A stretch of DNA of 64,000 bases from Steroidobacteraceae bacterium (GCA_041395505.1 JAWLAG010000001.1:2604001-2668000), one strand, 5' to 3'; shown: positions 44,495 to 53,499, counted from the first letter of the stretch. Translations and numbers: made by a program. Notes: a model not told the origin generated them from the letters alone.

Positions 44495-44860
44495 TCACCG
44501 GCTTTGGGTGGACTCATCGAAAATCGCATAGAGTTTTTCGCAAGGTTCGAGCACCTCGAAAATGCCGTTGAATCCCGCCGGGACCACGAAGCTCTCGCCG
44601 GCGCCGAACTCCTGCACCTTGCCCGCCGCATCGTACAAACGCACCCGCCCGCCAAGGAGGTGGCAGAACTCATGCTCGGTATAGCTGACCCGCCACTTGC
44701 CCGCCGTACTTCGCCATCGGCCGACGTGGAACTGCTGGCTCGCATCGCTGTAGTAGTTGGCGACCGACTGCAGGGGCTGCCCCGCCAGCAAGCGCTCCGG
44801 CGCCGGTCGCGTTTCCTCCTCCGCAACCGGCTCGGACAATGAGATCACGGCCCGTTTCAT
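44495..44860 (-). CDS. Cupin domain protein (DUF861/EutQ-like)
   Basis: 121 aa, starting in a 4-bp overlap (ATGA) with the aldehyde dehydrogenase stop. A single cupin barrel is visible: GKWRVSYTEHEFCHLLGGRVRLYD, then FGAGESFVVPAGFNGIFEVLEPCEKLYAIFD. This is the cupin_3 pattern, with a Glu-His pair (TEHEF) but fewer metal-binding His residues than typical dioxygenases. Similar small cupins sit in polyamine catabolic operons and may bind a small molecule or assist PuuC; that link is inference. Cytosolic. Confidence 0.85.
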   Translation of the reverse strand: MKRAVISLSEPVAEEETRPAPERLLAGQPLQSVANYYSDASQQFHVGRWRSTAGKWRVSYTEHEFCHLLGGRVRLYDAAGKVQEFGAGESFVVPAGFNGIFEVLEPCEKLYAIFDESTQSR

Positions 44861-46365
44861 GACAGGTCGATCCAGGTGGTCTTGAGTTCCGTGTACTTGT
44901 CGAACGCGTGCAATGACTTGTCACGCCCGATACCCGATTGCTTGAAACCGCCGAACGGTACGGTGATGTCGTCGGCATCGTAGCAATTGACATAGACCGT
45001 ACCGGCGCGCAGCGCGCGCGCCACACGATGCGCCCTCGTGACATCGCGGGTCCAGACGGCAGCGGCCAGGCCGTAGATGACATCGTTCGCGATACTGACC
45101 GCCTCGTCCACCGAGCGGAAACTGATGGTCGACAACACGGGTCCGAAAATTTCCTCGCGCGCGATCTTCATGTCGGGCATCACCCGGTCGAAGACCGTCG
45201 GCTCGACAAAATAGCCGCCGCTCTCCGCGCGCGTGCGATTACCGCCGAAAGCCACGGTCGCGCCGTCCTTGCGGCCGGCGTCGATGTATTCGAGCACCCG
45301 TCGCATCTGCATATCGTCGACGATCGCGCCAAGACGGGTGCGTTCGTCCAGCGGGTCACCCGGTTGCAATTTGGCGCCGACCTTGCGGATGGCATCGAGC
45401 ATCGGCTCGCGAATCGATTCCTCGACCAGCAGGCGCGAGCCTGCCGAACACATCTCACCCTGGTTGAAGAAAATGGCGAAAGCCGCCGCAGTCGCGGCTT
45501 TTTCGAGATCGTCATAGTCGGCCATCACGATATTGGGCGACTTGCCGCCGCATTCCAGCGAGACGCGTTTGAGATTCGACTGCCCGGCATATTGCATGAC
45601 CTGCCGGCCGGTCGCCGTCGAACCCGTGAACGCAATGGCATCGACATCCATATGAAGTGCCAGCGCCTTGCCGGCGGTCGCACCGAAACCGGGCACGACA
45701 TTGAATACTCCGGGCGGAATGCCCGCCTCGACGGCGAGCGCGGCGACGCGAATTGCCGTCAGCGGTGACTTTTCCGACGGCTTCAGCACCAGCGAGTTGC
45801 CCGCAGCAAGCGCCGGGCCAATTTTCCAGGCAGCCATGAGCAGCGGAAAATTCCATGGCACGATCGCACCGACGACGCCCATCGGTTCGCGCGTGATCGT
45901 TGCCAGTGCGCCGGGGCCGGTGGGCGCGATTTCGTCGTAGATCTTGTCGATTGCCTCGGCATACCAGCCAATGGCGTTGGCCGATGCCGGGATATCGACG
46001 GCCAGACTGTCCCTGATCGGCTTGCCGACGTCGAGCGTCTCGAGCAATGCCAGTTCTTCGCGATTCGCCAGCAGCAGCTCGGCAAAGCCGCGCAGGATGC
46101 GCTTGCGCTTGGCCGGGGGCAGGTCTGACCAGGCGCCGCTCGCAAACGCGCGACGTGCGCTTGCGACTGCCAGGTCGACATCCGGTTGATCGCAGGCAGC
46201 GACCTGGGTGAGATTCCTGCCACTCGCGGGATCAATGCAATCGAAGACCGCGCCAGCGCTCGCGTGGCGGTACTGCCCATCGATGAAAGCCCGCCCTTCG
46301 AATTTGACTTCTGCGGCGCGCGCGCGCCAGTCGATGGCGGCCTGTTGCGGTTTTGGTGGGGTCAT
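44857..46365 (-). CDS. puuC: Gamma-glutamyl-gamma-aminobutyraldehyde dehydrogenase (PuuC-like)
   Basis: 502 aa with AAGGAG upstream of the ATG at 46365. ALDH superfamily motifs are complete: PWNFPLLMAAWKIGPALAAG, NAD-binding FTGSTATGRQV, the general base Glu in LECGGKSPNIV and the nucleophile Cys in NQGEMCSAGSRLLVEE. The C-terminal PFGGFKQSGIGRDKS is typical of aldehyde dehydrogenases. The best family fit is PuuC, which oxidises gamma-glutamyl-aminobutyraldehyde to gamma-glutamyl-GABA. It lies 7 kb from puuB rather than next to it, so specificity rests on context. It is divergent from an omega-transaminase. Confidence 0.92.
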   Translation of the reverse strand: MTPPKPQQAAIDWRARAAEVKFEGRAFIDGQYRHASAGAVFDCIDPASGRNLTQVAACDQPDVDLAVASARRAFASGAWSDLPPAKRKRILRGFAELLLANREELALLETLDVGKPIRDSLAVDIPASANAIGWYAEAIDKIYDEIAPTGPGALATITREPMGVVGAIVPWNFPLLMAAWKIGPALAAGNSLVLKPSEKSPLTAIRVAALAVEAGIPPGVFNVVPGFGATAGKALALHMDVDAIAFTGSTATGRQVMQYAGQSNLKRVSLECGGKSPNIVMADYDDLEKAATAAAFAIFFNQGEMCSAGSRLLVEESIREPMLDAIRKVGAKLQPGDPLDERTRLGAIVDDMQMRRVLEYIDAGRKDGATVAFGGNRTRAESGGYFVEPTVFDRVMPDMKIAREEIFGPVLSTISFRSVDEAVSIANDVIYGLAAAVWTRDVTRAHRVARALRAGTVYVNCYDADDITVPFGGFKQSGIGRDKSLHAFDKYTELKTTWIDLS

Positions 46366-46385
46366 CGTGCTTTACTCCTTGCGGA

Positions 46386-46408
46386 TCAGCGTATCATTAC
46401 GGCGCTGA
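46386..46408. promoter_or_regulatory. Inverted repeat in the puuC/transaminase divergent promoter
   Basis: TCAGCG (46386-46391) and CGCTGA (46403-46408) are perfect inverted half-sites with an 11-bp centre, inside the 71-bp gap between two divergent amine catabolism genes. Position and symmetry fit an operator controlling both. Confidence 0.4.
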
Positions 46409-46436
46409 CAATCTCAAAACATCGGCTCGCGAAGCA

Positions 46437-47750
46437 ATGCAAACCCATCAACTCGACAACTACTGGATGCCGTTCACGGCGAATCGTCAATTCAAAAAGG
46501 ATCCGCGACTCGTCGCCCGCGCCGAAGGCATGCACTATTACACCACCGACGGCAGGAAAATTCTGGATGCTGTCGCCGGTTTGTGGTGCGTCAACGCCGG
46601 CCATGCGCGCCCCGAAATCCGCGCTGCGATTGCAGCGCAGCTCGAAACCCTCGATTATGCGCCGGCCTTCCAGGTCGGTCACGAGGCGGCGTTTAGTCTC
46701 GCGACACGACTCGCTGGTCTCGCGCCCGGGGACCTCAACCGCGTGTTTTTCGTCAACTCGGGTTCCGAAGCAGTCGATACGGCACTCAAGATCGCACTTG
46801 CCTACCACCGGGTACGGGGCGATGCTGGACGCACGCGCCTCATCGGACGCGAGCGCGGCTATCACGGCGTTGGTTTTGGCGGGATATCCGTCGGTGGCAT
46901 TTCACCCAATCGCCGGATGTGGTCGAACAGCCTCATCCCGGGCGTCGATCATCTGCCGCACACGCACGATCCAAAACGCAATGCGTTCTCGCGCGGGCTG
47001 CCAAAGCACGGTGCGGAATTGGCAGAGGAGCTCGAGCGTATCGTCAGCCTGCACGATGCGTCTACGGTCGCGGCCGTGATCGTCGAGCCGATTGCCGGCT
47101 CGACCGGCGTACTCCTGCCGCCCGTCGGTTACCTGGCCCGCTTGCGCGAGATTTGCGATCGCCACGGCATCCTGCTCATATTCGATGAAGTCATTACGGG
47201 TTTTGGCCGCACCGGTGCGCCATTCGCCGCCGAGGAGTTCGGCGTGACGCCCGATATCATCACCATGGCGAAAGGCCTGACCAACGGCGTCGTACCCATG
47301 GGCGCGGTCATCGCGCGTCAGTCGATCCACGATGCCTTCATGCAGGGCCCGGAGTCCGCGATCGAATTGTTCCATGGCTACACGTATTCGGCGCATCCGC
47401 TGGCTTGCGCTGCTGCCCATGCCAGCCTCGATATCTACGAGCGGGACAATTTGTTTCGCCGGGCGCGCGATCTGTCTGCCAGCTGGGAACGCTCGGTGCA
47501 TGCGCTACGCGACCTGCCCCATGTCATCGATATCCGAAACTACGGCCTGGTGGCAGGGATCGAGCTCGCACCGATCGCCGGTCAGCCGGGCAGTCGCGCG
47601 TTCTCGATTTACCGCGAGTGTTTTCGCCGCGGCCTGTTGGTGCGACAGACCGCAGATATCATCGCCCTGTCGCCGCCACTCATAATCAGCGACGAGCAAA
47701 TAGCGCAGATTTTCGCCGTGCTCGGCGAAGTCCTCGCAGCCGCCCGTTAG
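46437..47750 (+). CDS. Class III omega-amino acid:pyruvate aminotransferase
   Basis: 437 aa from the ATG at 46437; the frame upstream lies over the divergent puuC start. The beginning YWMPFTANRQFKKDPRLVARAEGMHYY and the core LDAVAGLWCVNAGHARPEI, FFVNSGSEAVDTALKIAL, RGYHGVGFGGISVGG, FDEVITGFGRTG and MAKGLTNGVVPMGAV (with the PLP Lys) match omega-amino acid or beta-alanine:pyruvate transaminases. In this setting a role on GABA, beta-alanine or a polyamine aldehyde precursor is likely; GABA from PuuD could be its substrate. It differs enough from the SpuC-like gene to have its own specificity. Cytosolic. Confidence 0.9.
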   Translation: MQTHQLDNYWMPFTANRQFKKDPRLVARAEGMHYYTTDGRKILDAVAGLWCVNAGHARPEIRAAIAAQLETLDYAPAFQVGHEAAFSLATRLAGLAPGDLNRVFFVNSGSEAVDTALKIALAYHRVRGDAGRTRLIGRERGYHGVGFGGISVGGISPNRRMWSNSLIPGVDHLPHTHDPKRNAFSRGLPKHGAELAEELERIVSLHDASTVAAVIVEPIAGSTGVLLPPVGYLARLREICDRHGILLIFDEVITGFGRTGAPFAAEEFGVTPDIITMAKGLTNGVVPMGAVIARQSIHDAFMQGPESAIELFHGYTYSAHPLACAAAHASLDIYERDNLFRRARDLSASWERSVHALRDLPHVIDIRNYGLVAGIELAPIAGQPGSRAFSIYRECFRRGLLVRQTADIIALSPPLIISDEQIAQIFAVLGEVLAAAR

Positions 47751-47751
47751 T

Positions 47752-47790
47752 AGCGACGGCCCGGACGCCTGGCCGCGCCGGACCGTCGCT
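47752..47790. terminator. Large hairpin between convergent transaminase and OmpA genes
   Basis: AGCGACGGCCCGG (47752-47764) pairs with CCGGACCGTCGCT (47778-47790) with one G:T-type mismatch and a 13-base loop. It fills the 47-bp space between two convergent stops, so it can serve both strands. A U tract is missing. Confidence 0.5.
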
Positions 47791-47797
47791 CGATCGC

Positions 47798-48502
47798 TCA
47801 ATCGACCCGCATCGCCACTCGCGGCGCCGACGCGGTATCGCCGGCCGGCAGATGCAGAGTCACTTGCACCCGGCGCTCCAAAGCCAGGCCGTCGGCATCG
47901 CCTTCCGGGCTCACACTGGCCGACTCACCGTGGGCAGCGATGCGAATGCGCTCGCGCTCGACGCCGGCCAGAGCGAGTTCGTCGGCAACCGACTGGGCTC
48001 GCGCCCGTGACAGCTCCAGGTTGTAATGCTCATCGCCGCGCGCATCGGCGAAGCCATCGATGTCTACAGTTGCGTCCGGGAGCACGGCAACCAGGGCCCC
48101 CAGTCTGCGCATGGCCATCGCTTGCTCGTCACGCAGCTCGAAGGAACCGGTGCGGAATCCGAGTTGCGTCGTCAATTGGTCGGCTGTTTGCATCGCCTGG
48201 CCGAGATCTCTCACACGGGCCTCGCTTGCATCCAGTCGGGTCTCATTGCCGGCCAACTTGACTGCCAATTGCTGCGCGGACTCGTGGCTGCGATTGAAGC
48301 GATCGCCGAGCCATGCACCCGTTGCAGCGCCCAGGACCGCGCCAAATGGACCAGCCGCTGCGGCCCCTACCACCATCCCGGAAACCACTCCGGTCGACTC
48401 CGGTCTGGACGCCTTGCTCGCAGGTTCGCCTGCCAGCACATGCGGTGCACAAATCGTGGCGGCAACGGCCAGCGCTATCGTGTTTCGAACTGTTGCTTTC
48501 AT
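47798..48502 (-). CDS. OmpA-family protein with glycine-rich N-terminal region
   Basis: 234 aa from the ATG at 48502 with GGAGG upstream. A signal peptide ends near HVLAGEP. Residues 40-75 form a glycine zipper (VVSGMVVGAAAAGPFGAVLGAATGAW is the surrounding hydrophobic stretch, quoted only in part as AAAAGPFGAVLGAATGAW). A heptad-like segment follows, then an OmpA C-terminal peptidoglycan-binding domain with VDIDGFADARGDEHYNLELS and RAQSVADELALAGVERERI. It should anchor to peptidoglycan from the inner or outer membrane. It resembles the PdsO proteins of dedicated sortase systems, but no sortase gene is present. Confidence 0.82.
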   Translation of the reverse strand: MKATVRNTIALAVAATICAPHVLAGEPASKASRPESTGVVSGMVVGAAAAGPFGAVLGAATGAWLGDRFNRSHESAQQLAVKLAGNETRLDASEARVRDLGQAMQTADQLTTQLGFRTGSFELRDEQAMAMRRLGALVAVLPDATVDIDGFADARGDEHYNLELSRARAQSVADELALAGVERERIRIAAHGESASVSPEGDADGLALERRVQVTLHLPAGDTASAPRVAMRVD

Positions 48503-48658
48503 CGCTCTATCCTCCGGTGGGCCGCGAAGCACTGCGCTTCGCACGATGTGAGCTTGAACGGAGGGCGGGCGCCGCTCAGGGCAGGATGCTGGCGTGGCCG
48601 CTGCAGAAAATGGCAAAAAATGTATCGGTGGCTCGCTACGACATGCCGCAGCCATGCG

Positions 48659-49936
48659 TCAGGGCTTGAAGTCGGGATCGGTGCTGATGCGCCGCGCCGT
48701 GGTGCCGGCCGGCGCCTTGTACCAACCAGGATCATCATAACTTGCGAGCTGATCGCGAACTTTCATGACCGTGAACATCCCGCCCATCTCGAGATTTCCG
48801 TAGGGTCCGCGACCCATCATCATCGGCAAGGTGTTCGGCGGTCCCGGGTGGTGACCCATGTCGGTATGGTCCTGGTGCTCGGCCATCCCGCTCTCGCCCA
48901 TGGACATATAGCCCGGCAGGTGCTTGCGAATTTCGTCATCGAGGTCGCGCTGCTGAACGCCCAGCGGATTCGGCAGGTCGTGGCCCATGGTATTCATCGT
49001 GTGGTGCGATTTGTGGCAGTGAAACACCCAGTCACCCGCCAGCGTGGGCGTGAATTCCATGTCGATCGCGCCGCCCACGGGCACCAGCGCTGTCGTCGTG
49101 CGAATCTGCGCAGCACGTGCGATCGGCCCGGCGTCGGTTCCTGCGACGCGAAAATGGACGCCATGCAAGTGCATGGGATGATCGTGCATCGACAGATTGC
49201 CAACGCGTATGCGCACCTTCTGTCCGGTGCGCGCGATGAGCGGATCGATGGCCGGGAAAACCTTGCTGTTCATGGTCCACAGGTCGAATTCCGTCATCAC
49301 GGCCGGATCCGGGCGGTAGGTACCGGGATGCACCGCCCAATTGTGCAGCAGGATGGCGAAATCGCGGTCGACCTGGCTCGCGGCATCGCGCCCATGAATG
49401 ATGAACATGCCCATCATGCCCATGGCGAGCTGGGTGTTCTCGTCGGCATGCGGGTGATACATGCGCGTGCCCTGCTCACGCAGCGTGAATTCATAGACAT
49501 AGGTCTCGCCGGGCAGGATATGCGGTTGATTGAGTCCGCCCACGCCATCCATGCCATTCGGCAACAGAATGCCATGCCAGTGCATGGAGGTATGTTCCGG
49601 CAAGCGATTGGTCACGAACAGGCGTACCCGATCGCCTTCATCGACTTCGATGGTCGGGCCCGGGGTCGTGCCGTTGTAGCCCCAGGCCTTGATCTTCTGG
49701 CCCGGTGCGAATTCGTGCTCGATGGGCTCGGCGACCAGATGAAACTCCTTGGCGCCCCGGCGCTGCCTGTAGGGCAGCGACCAGCCGTTCGGCGTCACGA
49801 TGCGTCCCCTGCGGCCATGTGCCGCATCAGCAGCCGCCGCCGTACCGGTCACGGCATTGCCCGCGAGGAGTCCGCCGGCGGCCAGGGTCAACAAGTCGCG
49901 CCGGCGAATGACGGCGGGCAGGTCACCGGCGTTCAC
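48659..49936 (-). CDS. Tat-exported multicopper oxidase (CopA-like)
   Basis: 425 aa from a GTG at 49936 that overlaps the upstream stop (GTGA). The leader carries a twin-arginine motif (VIRRRDLLTLAAGGLLAG). The cupredoxin copper ligands are all visible: SMHWHGILLPNGMDGV, RMYHPHADE, HDHPMHLHGVHF and DWVFHCHKSHHTMNTM, the last with the type 1 Cys and trinuclear His. A His/Met-rich insert before the C-terminus (HQDHTDMGHHPGPP and LPMMMGRG) is typical of copper-handling members. It likely oxidises Cu(I) in the periplasm for detoxification. Two-domain versus three-domain layout is not certain. Confidence 0.92.
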   Translation of the reverse strand: MNAGDLPAVIRRRDLLTLAAGGLLAGNAVTGTAAAADAAHGRRGRIVTPNGWSLPYRQRRGAKEFHLVAEPIEHEFAPGQKIKAWGYNGTTPGPTIEVDEGDRVRLFVTNRLPEHTSMHWHGILLPNGMDGVGGLNQPHILPGETYVYEFTLREQGTRMYHPHADENTQLAMGMMGMFIIHGRDAASQVDRDFAILLHNWAVHPGTYRPDPAVMTEFDLWTMNSKVFPAIDPLIARTGQKVRIRVGNLSMHDHPMHLHGVHFRVAGTDAGPIARAAQIRTTTALVPVGGAIDMEFTPTLAGDWVFHCHKSHHTMNTMGHDLPNPLGVQQRDLDDEIRKHLPGYMSMGESGMAEHQDHTDMGHHPGPPNTLPMMMGRGPYGNLEMGGMFTVMKVRDQLASYDDPGWYKAPAGTTARRISTDPDFKP

Positions 49937-51288
49937 GGCGCGCCCAGCATCGCTTCGCAATTGCCGCACAATGCGGCCAATTGTGCACGGGCTGCCCAAT
50001 AGGCACCCACCTCGGCGATGAATTGCTCATAGCCTTCGAGCTCGAGCTGGCGCGCTGCGAGCGGCGCGAACGGACCCTCCAGCATGAAGAACTGGCGTCG
50101 TTGCTCGCTGTCGCGCAGCCGCTCGCGCGCAGGCAGCAGCTCATCGCGCAGCATGACGACATTGCGGCGATGTTCGACGAGCCGCGCAAATGCCAACTCG
50201 AGTTGTTCACGCAAATTGAGTGCTGCCGCCTCGGCCTCGCGCATTGCCAGGCGCGCCACCGCATCGCCCCGTGCGACCTCGGCCTGACGTTGGGAGAACA
50301 ATGGCAGGGGGAACTCCACATCCGGGCCCGTGAGACGGGTGCCGTCGGGATCCTGTTCGGTACTCACGCCGACCGACAATTCATCGAGCCAGCGCGTACG
50401 ACGTATCGCCTGGCGGCCCGCCGTGCGCGCATCGACCTCGCGCCGATAGGCGTCGATCTGCAGATTCTGCTCGAGCGCGCGGGCCAGCAACGGCGCGAAC
50501 TCGGGATCCTGCGCCGGCACCGGCGCGAGTCGGTCGGACAGCTCGACATCCGCGATCGACAGTCCGCCGAGCAAGCGCTCCAACACCGCGGTCGCAGCCG
50601 CAAGTTCGCGTTGCGCCGCGGCCTGCGCGTGGCGGCTCGCAACCGCTGCGTCGCGTTGCTCTTCGCGCTCGGCCGCCGCAATGTTGCCGGCCGTGTAATA
50701 GCGTTCGGCCAGCTCCAGGCGCAAACGGCCGGCGTCGGCATGCTGATCGTGCAGTCTGGCGAGCCGTCGCTTGGCCGCAAGTTCGTAGTAGGCAACCCGG
50801 GTATTTGCGGCGAGCGCGATCACGGCGTTGGCCATGTGGAGCTTGGCCGCCTGCAGTTCGAAACTCGCAACGCGGCGCTCGATGGGCAGACGGACCAATG
50901 CCAGGATGTTTTGCACCAGGCCATACTCTGTCTGGTGGCCATCGCCATCCTCGACGCGACGCCGCGATGCAAACACGACCGGATTGGGCAAGGTGATAGC
51001 GTCGATATATTCCGCCCGGGCAATTCCAAGCCGCTCGAATTCGATCTGCAGATCGGGATTCGCGAGAAGAGCTACCTGGACGGCCTCTTCGAGACCCAGG
51101 CCATCGGCGAGCAATGCCTTGGCCTTCTCGAGCGCCACACGCTGCGCGTCGGCATCGCGGTGCCAGCTCGCCTCGACATCGGCGCGCGTGCGCACGATCT
51201 GCCGGACATCCCTTTCGAGCCGCTCGTCCGGAATGTAGGCGCAGCTTGCGATTGCAGTGGTCGCGAGGAGTATCGCCAGGTACTTCAT
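49933..51288 (-). CDS. TolC-family outer-membrane lipoprotein (efflux channel-like)
   Basis: 451 aa from the ATG at 51288. The leader ends in a lipobox (TTAIASCAYIP), so Cys 19 is probably lipidated. The rest is long alpha-helical coiled-coil sequence with OEP family features: LEEAVQVALLANPDLQIEFERLGIARAEY, ALPNPV-like ITLPNPVVFASRR, and repeated heptads such as LRLELAERYYTAGNIAAAEREEQRDAA. TolC-like channels export metals or drugs with an RND or ABC partner, but none is adjacent. It overlaps the multicopper oxidase by 4 bp, so a copper role is inferred. Confidence 0.88.
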   Translation of the reverse strand: MKYLAILLATTAIASCAYIPDERLERDVRQIVRTRADVEASWHRDADAQRVALEKAKALLADGLGLEEAVQVALLANPDLQIEFERLGIARAEYIDAITLPNPVVFASRRRVEDGDGHQTEYGLVQNILALVRLPIERRVASFELQAAKLHMANAVIALAANTRVAYYELAAKRRLARLHDQHADAGRLRLELAERYYTAGNIAAAEREEQRDAAVASRHAQAAAQRELAAATAVLERLLGGLSIADVELSDRLAPVPAQDPEFAPLLARALEQNLQIDAYRREVDARTAGRQAIRRTRWLDELSVGVSTEQDPDGTRLTGPDVEFPLPLFSQRQAEVARGDAVARLAMREAEAAALNLREQLELAFARLVEHRRNVVMLRDELLPARERLRDSEQRRQFFMLEGPFAPLAARQLELEGYEQFIAEVGAYWAARAQLAALCGNCEAMLGAP

Positions 51289-51329
51289 GAGCTCAGGATA
51301 ACAAAGCCAGGTGGCGCGCGTCCCGCAAG

Positions 51330-52001
51330 TCAGTCCTCCGGCGGCTCGGCCAGTTGCTGCGCCCGCGTGAACAACACGAACGCGAGTGCCACTGCCCACA
51401 GGAACACCAGAATGTAGCAAAGCGGGTAGTACGCCTGGCTGCGAAACAGGTTCAGGTTCGCAAGCCCGGTAATCAACCCGAACAGCGTGAACAGGTATGG
51501 CACTCGGGTACGCTTGCGAAGTGCCCAGCCGAGCTGCACGATGAACCAGCCAAGCAGTATTGCGCCCAGTGTCGTCACGGCGTAGTTCACGATGACCAGC
51601 GTGCCGACAAATGCGGCGTCATTGCCGGGATTGGCGGCGGCGAAAGCGCCCGGCAACAGTGCGCCCGGACCTGAAAGTATCGCGACGAGCATCGTCGTGC
51701 CGCCGCACAAGCCGCCTGCGACGGCAGTCAGACCGGCGCCAACGGGCCGGCGTTCCCGCACCAGTTGCGCGACGACCTGACCCAGGAATATGAACGCAAA
51801 GCCGGCCAGCAGTTGCCCCCAGGCGTTCAGCTGCCAGGCAGTCGACGTCAACGCCGGTTGAAGTTTCGCGGTATCGAAAAAATCTCCGACCGTCGCGAAT
51901 CCCATGCGTGGCTCGAAATAGAACATGTTGGCCAGCTGCAGTGCATACGCCGCAGCCACGATCAACGCCGCAAAGCCGGCGCGTCGAATCAATCCCGCCA
52001 T
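51330..52001 (-). CDS. Hypothetical six-helix membrane protein
   Basis: 223 aa with GGAGG nine bases before the ATG. Six hydrophobic segments are visible, for example GFAALIVAAAYALQLANMFYF, LLAGFAFIFLGQVVAQL, LIVNYAVTTLGAILLGWFIVQL and YILVFLWAVALAFVLF. A phenylalanine- and proline-poor loop holds AFAAANPGNDAAFVG. It may relate to DUF4386-like membrane proteins, but I do not recognise it firmly. It lies 41 bp before the TolC-like gene on the same strand, so it may belong to the copper module. No function is assigned. Confidence 0.72.
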   Translation of the reverse strand: MAGLIRRAGFAALIVAAAYALQLANMFYFEPRMGFATVGDFFDTAKLQPALTSTAWQLNAWGQLLAGFAFIFLGQVVAQLVRERRPVGAGLTAVAGGLCGGTTMLVAILSGPGALLPGAFAAANPGNDAAFVGTLVIVNYAVTTLGAILLGWFIVQLGWALRKRTRVPYLFTLFGLITGLANLNLFRSQAYYPLCYILVFLWAVALAFVLFTRAQQLAEPPED

Positions 52002-52098
52002 GGCAACCTCCAGATGACTACCACACCATTATGGCCTGCCGGTGCACCGCCAAACGCCACCGCGATGCAACGGCGCCCGACGGGCGGTTGCCGGCCGC

Positions 52099-53499
52099 CT
52101 ACTGCTGCCGTGCATCGTCGTGGAGCCGCTGCAGAAACCTGCGTACGGCACTTTCAGCCTCCTGCGCGCCAAGCAGTCGCTGCTCGGTGAGCAACTGCGC
52201 CATGTCGCGCAATGAGCGCCGGCCATCGATCAACGACATGAGGTGCGCCTGAACACGAGTCGCCACGACGATGTGCCTCAGCTCCTCGCCATAGGGTACC
52301 GGTAAGGTCGCATCGACGAGCCAAGGCGGTGCATGCGAGTGTTCGACAGGCTCGCCCGCCGTGGCACGTTTGCGTGCAAGCCAGCTGACAGCACGTTCGC
52401 GTCGCGCGTGCCGGCTGAGCGGCGAGCGCATATAGTCGATTTCGTCCTCGTCGCATCGCTCGATCTCGAAACCTTTCGCGCCGAGTATTTCGCGTGCCTC
52501 CTCGAGTGAAATACGTTCGGCAAGAGGTCCAGCCGTGTAGGTCAATGACCCGAAATTGATCCAGACAGCGTCGTCGGCCAGAAGATGGTTGACGCGTGTC
52601 GCGAAGTCGCTGAGGCGCTCACCGACCACATCGACCAGCCACGGCGTGACGACAGCGCCCATGCTGCCGGGAGCCACCGGCGGTCGCAGCGCGTCGCCGG
52701 CGATGGCATGTAACCCGGCGCGTGACTCCGCCGGAGAGCGTAGTCGCTGCGTGACGGCATGATTCTGGATGCTGCTCGGGGCAATTGGAAATTCCATGAG
52801 TTCGAGTTCGCGTCCCGCAAACATTTCGCGCGCCACGAACAGCAGCATCGGATTGAAATCGAGCGCGAGCGTATACCGCGGATTGAGCGCCTGGTGCAGA
52901 TCGTAGGCAAGCCGCCCGGCACCAGCGCCGAGAACCAGTACGTCGCGATCCTCCAGGCAATTGCCAAGCCCGCGGCTCACGATGTCGATTGCGGCTCGAT
53001 TTTCCGCATCGCCCCAGCACCAGTCGCGATGCAGGTTGGCGTAGTAATTCGTGAGGCCTTGATCGGCCGGCAATTGCGTGCGCAATGCGAGCAACGTCTC
53101 GTAGGCCGCGGTCTGCTGCGTCAGCTGCAGCGGCTCGAGCAAAGCGAGGAGCTGCCGCGCGTGCGCGAGCTGCGCATCCGCAAGGAGCTGCAGCCGGCGC
53201 GCGGTTGCACTGCCCGCGACGGCGTTCTCGCCTGCGATACGGGCCGCATGGGATCGCCTTTCGATGTCCGCCAGCAGCAGACGCAGGCGCGCCTGCCACT
53301 CGCTCAACGCTGCCTGTGGCTCGGCGAACAGCCAGGGAATGCCGCCAAGCATCGGGAAACCGCTGCCGCAGGCTTCGCATATCAAGCCCTCGTTGCGCAT
53401 ACGCAGACCGCCGCGCCGGCAGCGCGTGCAATGCAACGGCGGCGGCGCCAGTTCCGGCTGGGCCTTCGGCGGCACCTCGGACCGTCCGGATCCGCTCAT
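52099..53499 (-). CDS. Zinc-ribbon class I methyltransferase with PqqD-like C-terminal domain
   Basis: 466 aa. The ATG at 53499 overlaps the nhaA stop (ATGA); an ATG 18 bases earlier is less likely. Residues 25-55 carry two CxxC pairs (CTRCRRGG and CEACGSGF), a Trm112-like zinc ribbon. A helical region leads to a SAM-binding fold with VLVLGAGAGRLAYDLHQ and LALDFNPMLLFVAREMF, reminiscent of the N2227/carnosine methyltransferase family. TPWLVDVVGERLSDFATRVNHLL follows. The last 60 residues (LMSLIDGRRSLRDMAQLL) resemble a PqqD-type winged helix, which in other pathways presents a peptide substrate. The target is unknown. Confidence 0.8.
   Translation of the reverse strand: MSGSGRSEVPPKAQPELAPPPLHCTRCRRGGLRMRNEGLICEACGSGFPMLGGIPWLFAEPQAALSEWQARLRLLLADIERRSHAARIAGENAVAGSATARRLQLLADAQLAHARQLLALLEPLQLTQQTAAYETLLALRTQLPADQGLTNYYANLHRDWCWGDAENRAAIDIVSRGLGNCLEDRDVLVLGAGAGRLAYDLHQALNPRYTLALDFNPMLLFVAREMFAGRELELMEFPIAPSSIQNHAVTQRLRSPAESRAGLHAIAGDALRPPVAPGSMGAVVTPWLVDVVGERLSDFATRVNHLLADDAVWINFGSLTYTAGPLAERISLEEAREILGAKGFEIERCDEDEIDYMRSPLSRHARRERAVSWLARKRATAGEPVEHSHAPPWLVDATLPVPYGEELRHIVVATRVQAHLMSLIDGRRSLRDMAQLLTEQRLLGAQEAESAVRRFLQRLHDDARQQ

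Noticed and set aside
48026..50002. 658-codon plus-strand open frame antisense to the OmpA and multicopper oxidase genes
   Set aside because: It spans two unrelated genes and has no recognisable domain. The minus-strand genes have leaders and copper ligands.
49981..51417. 478-codon plus-strand open frame antisense to the TolC-like gene
   Set aside because: It is a shadow; the minus-strand frame has a lipobox and coiled-coil heptads.
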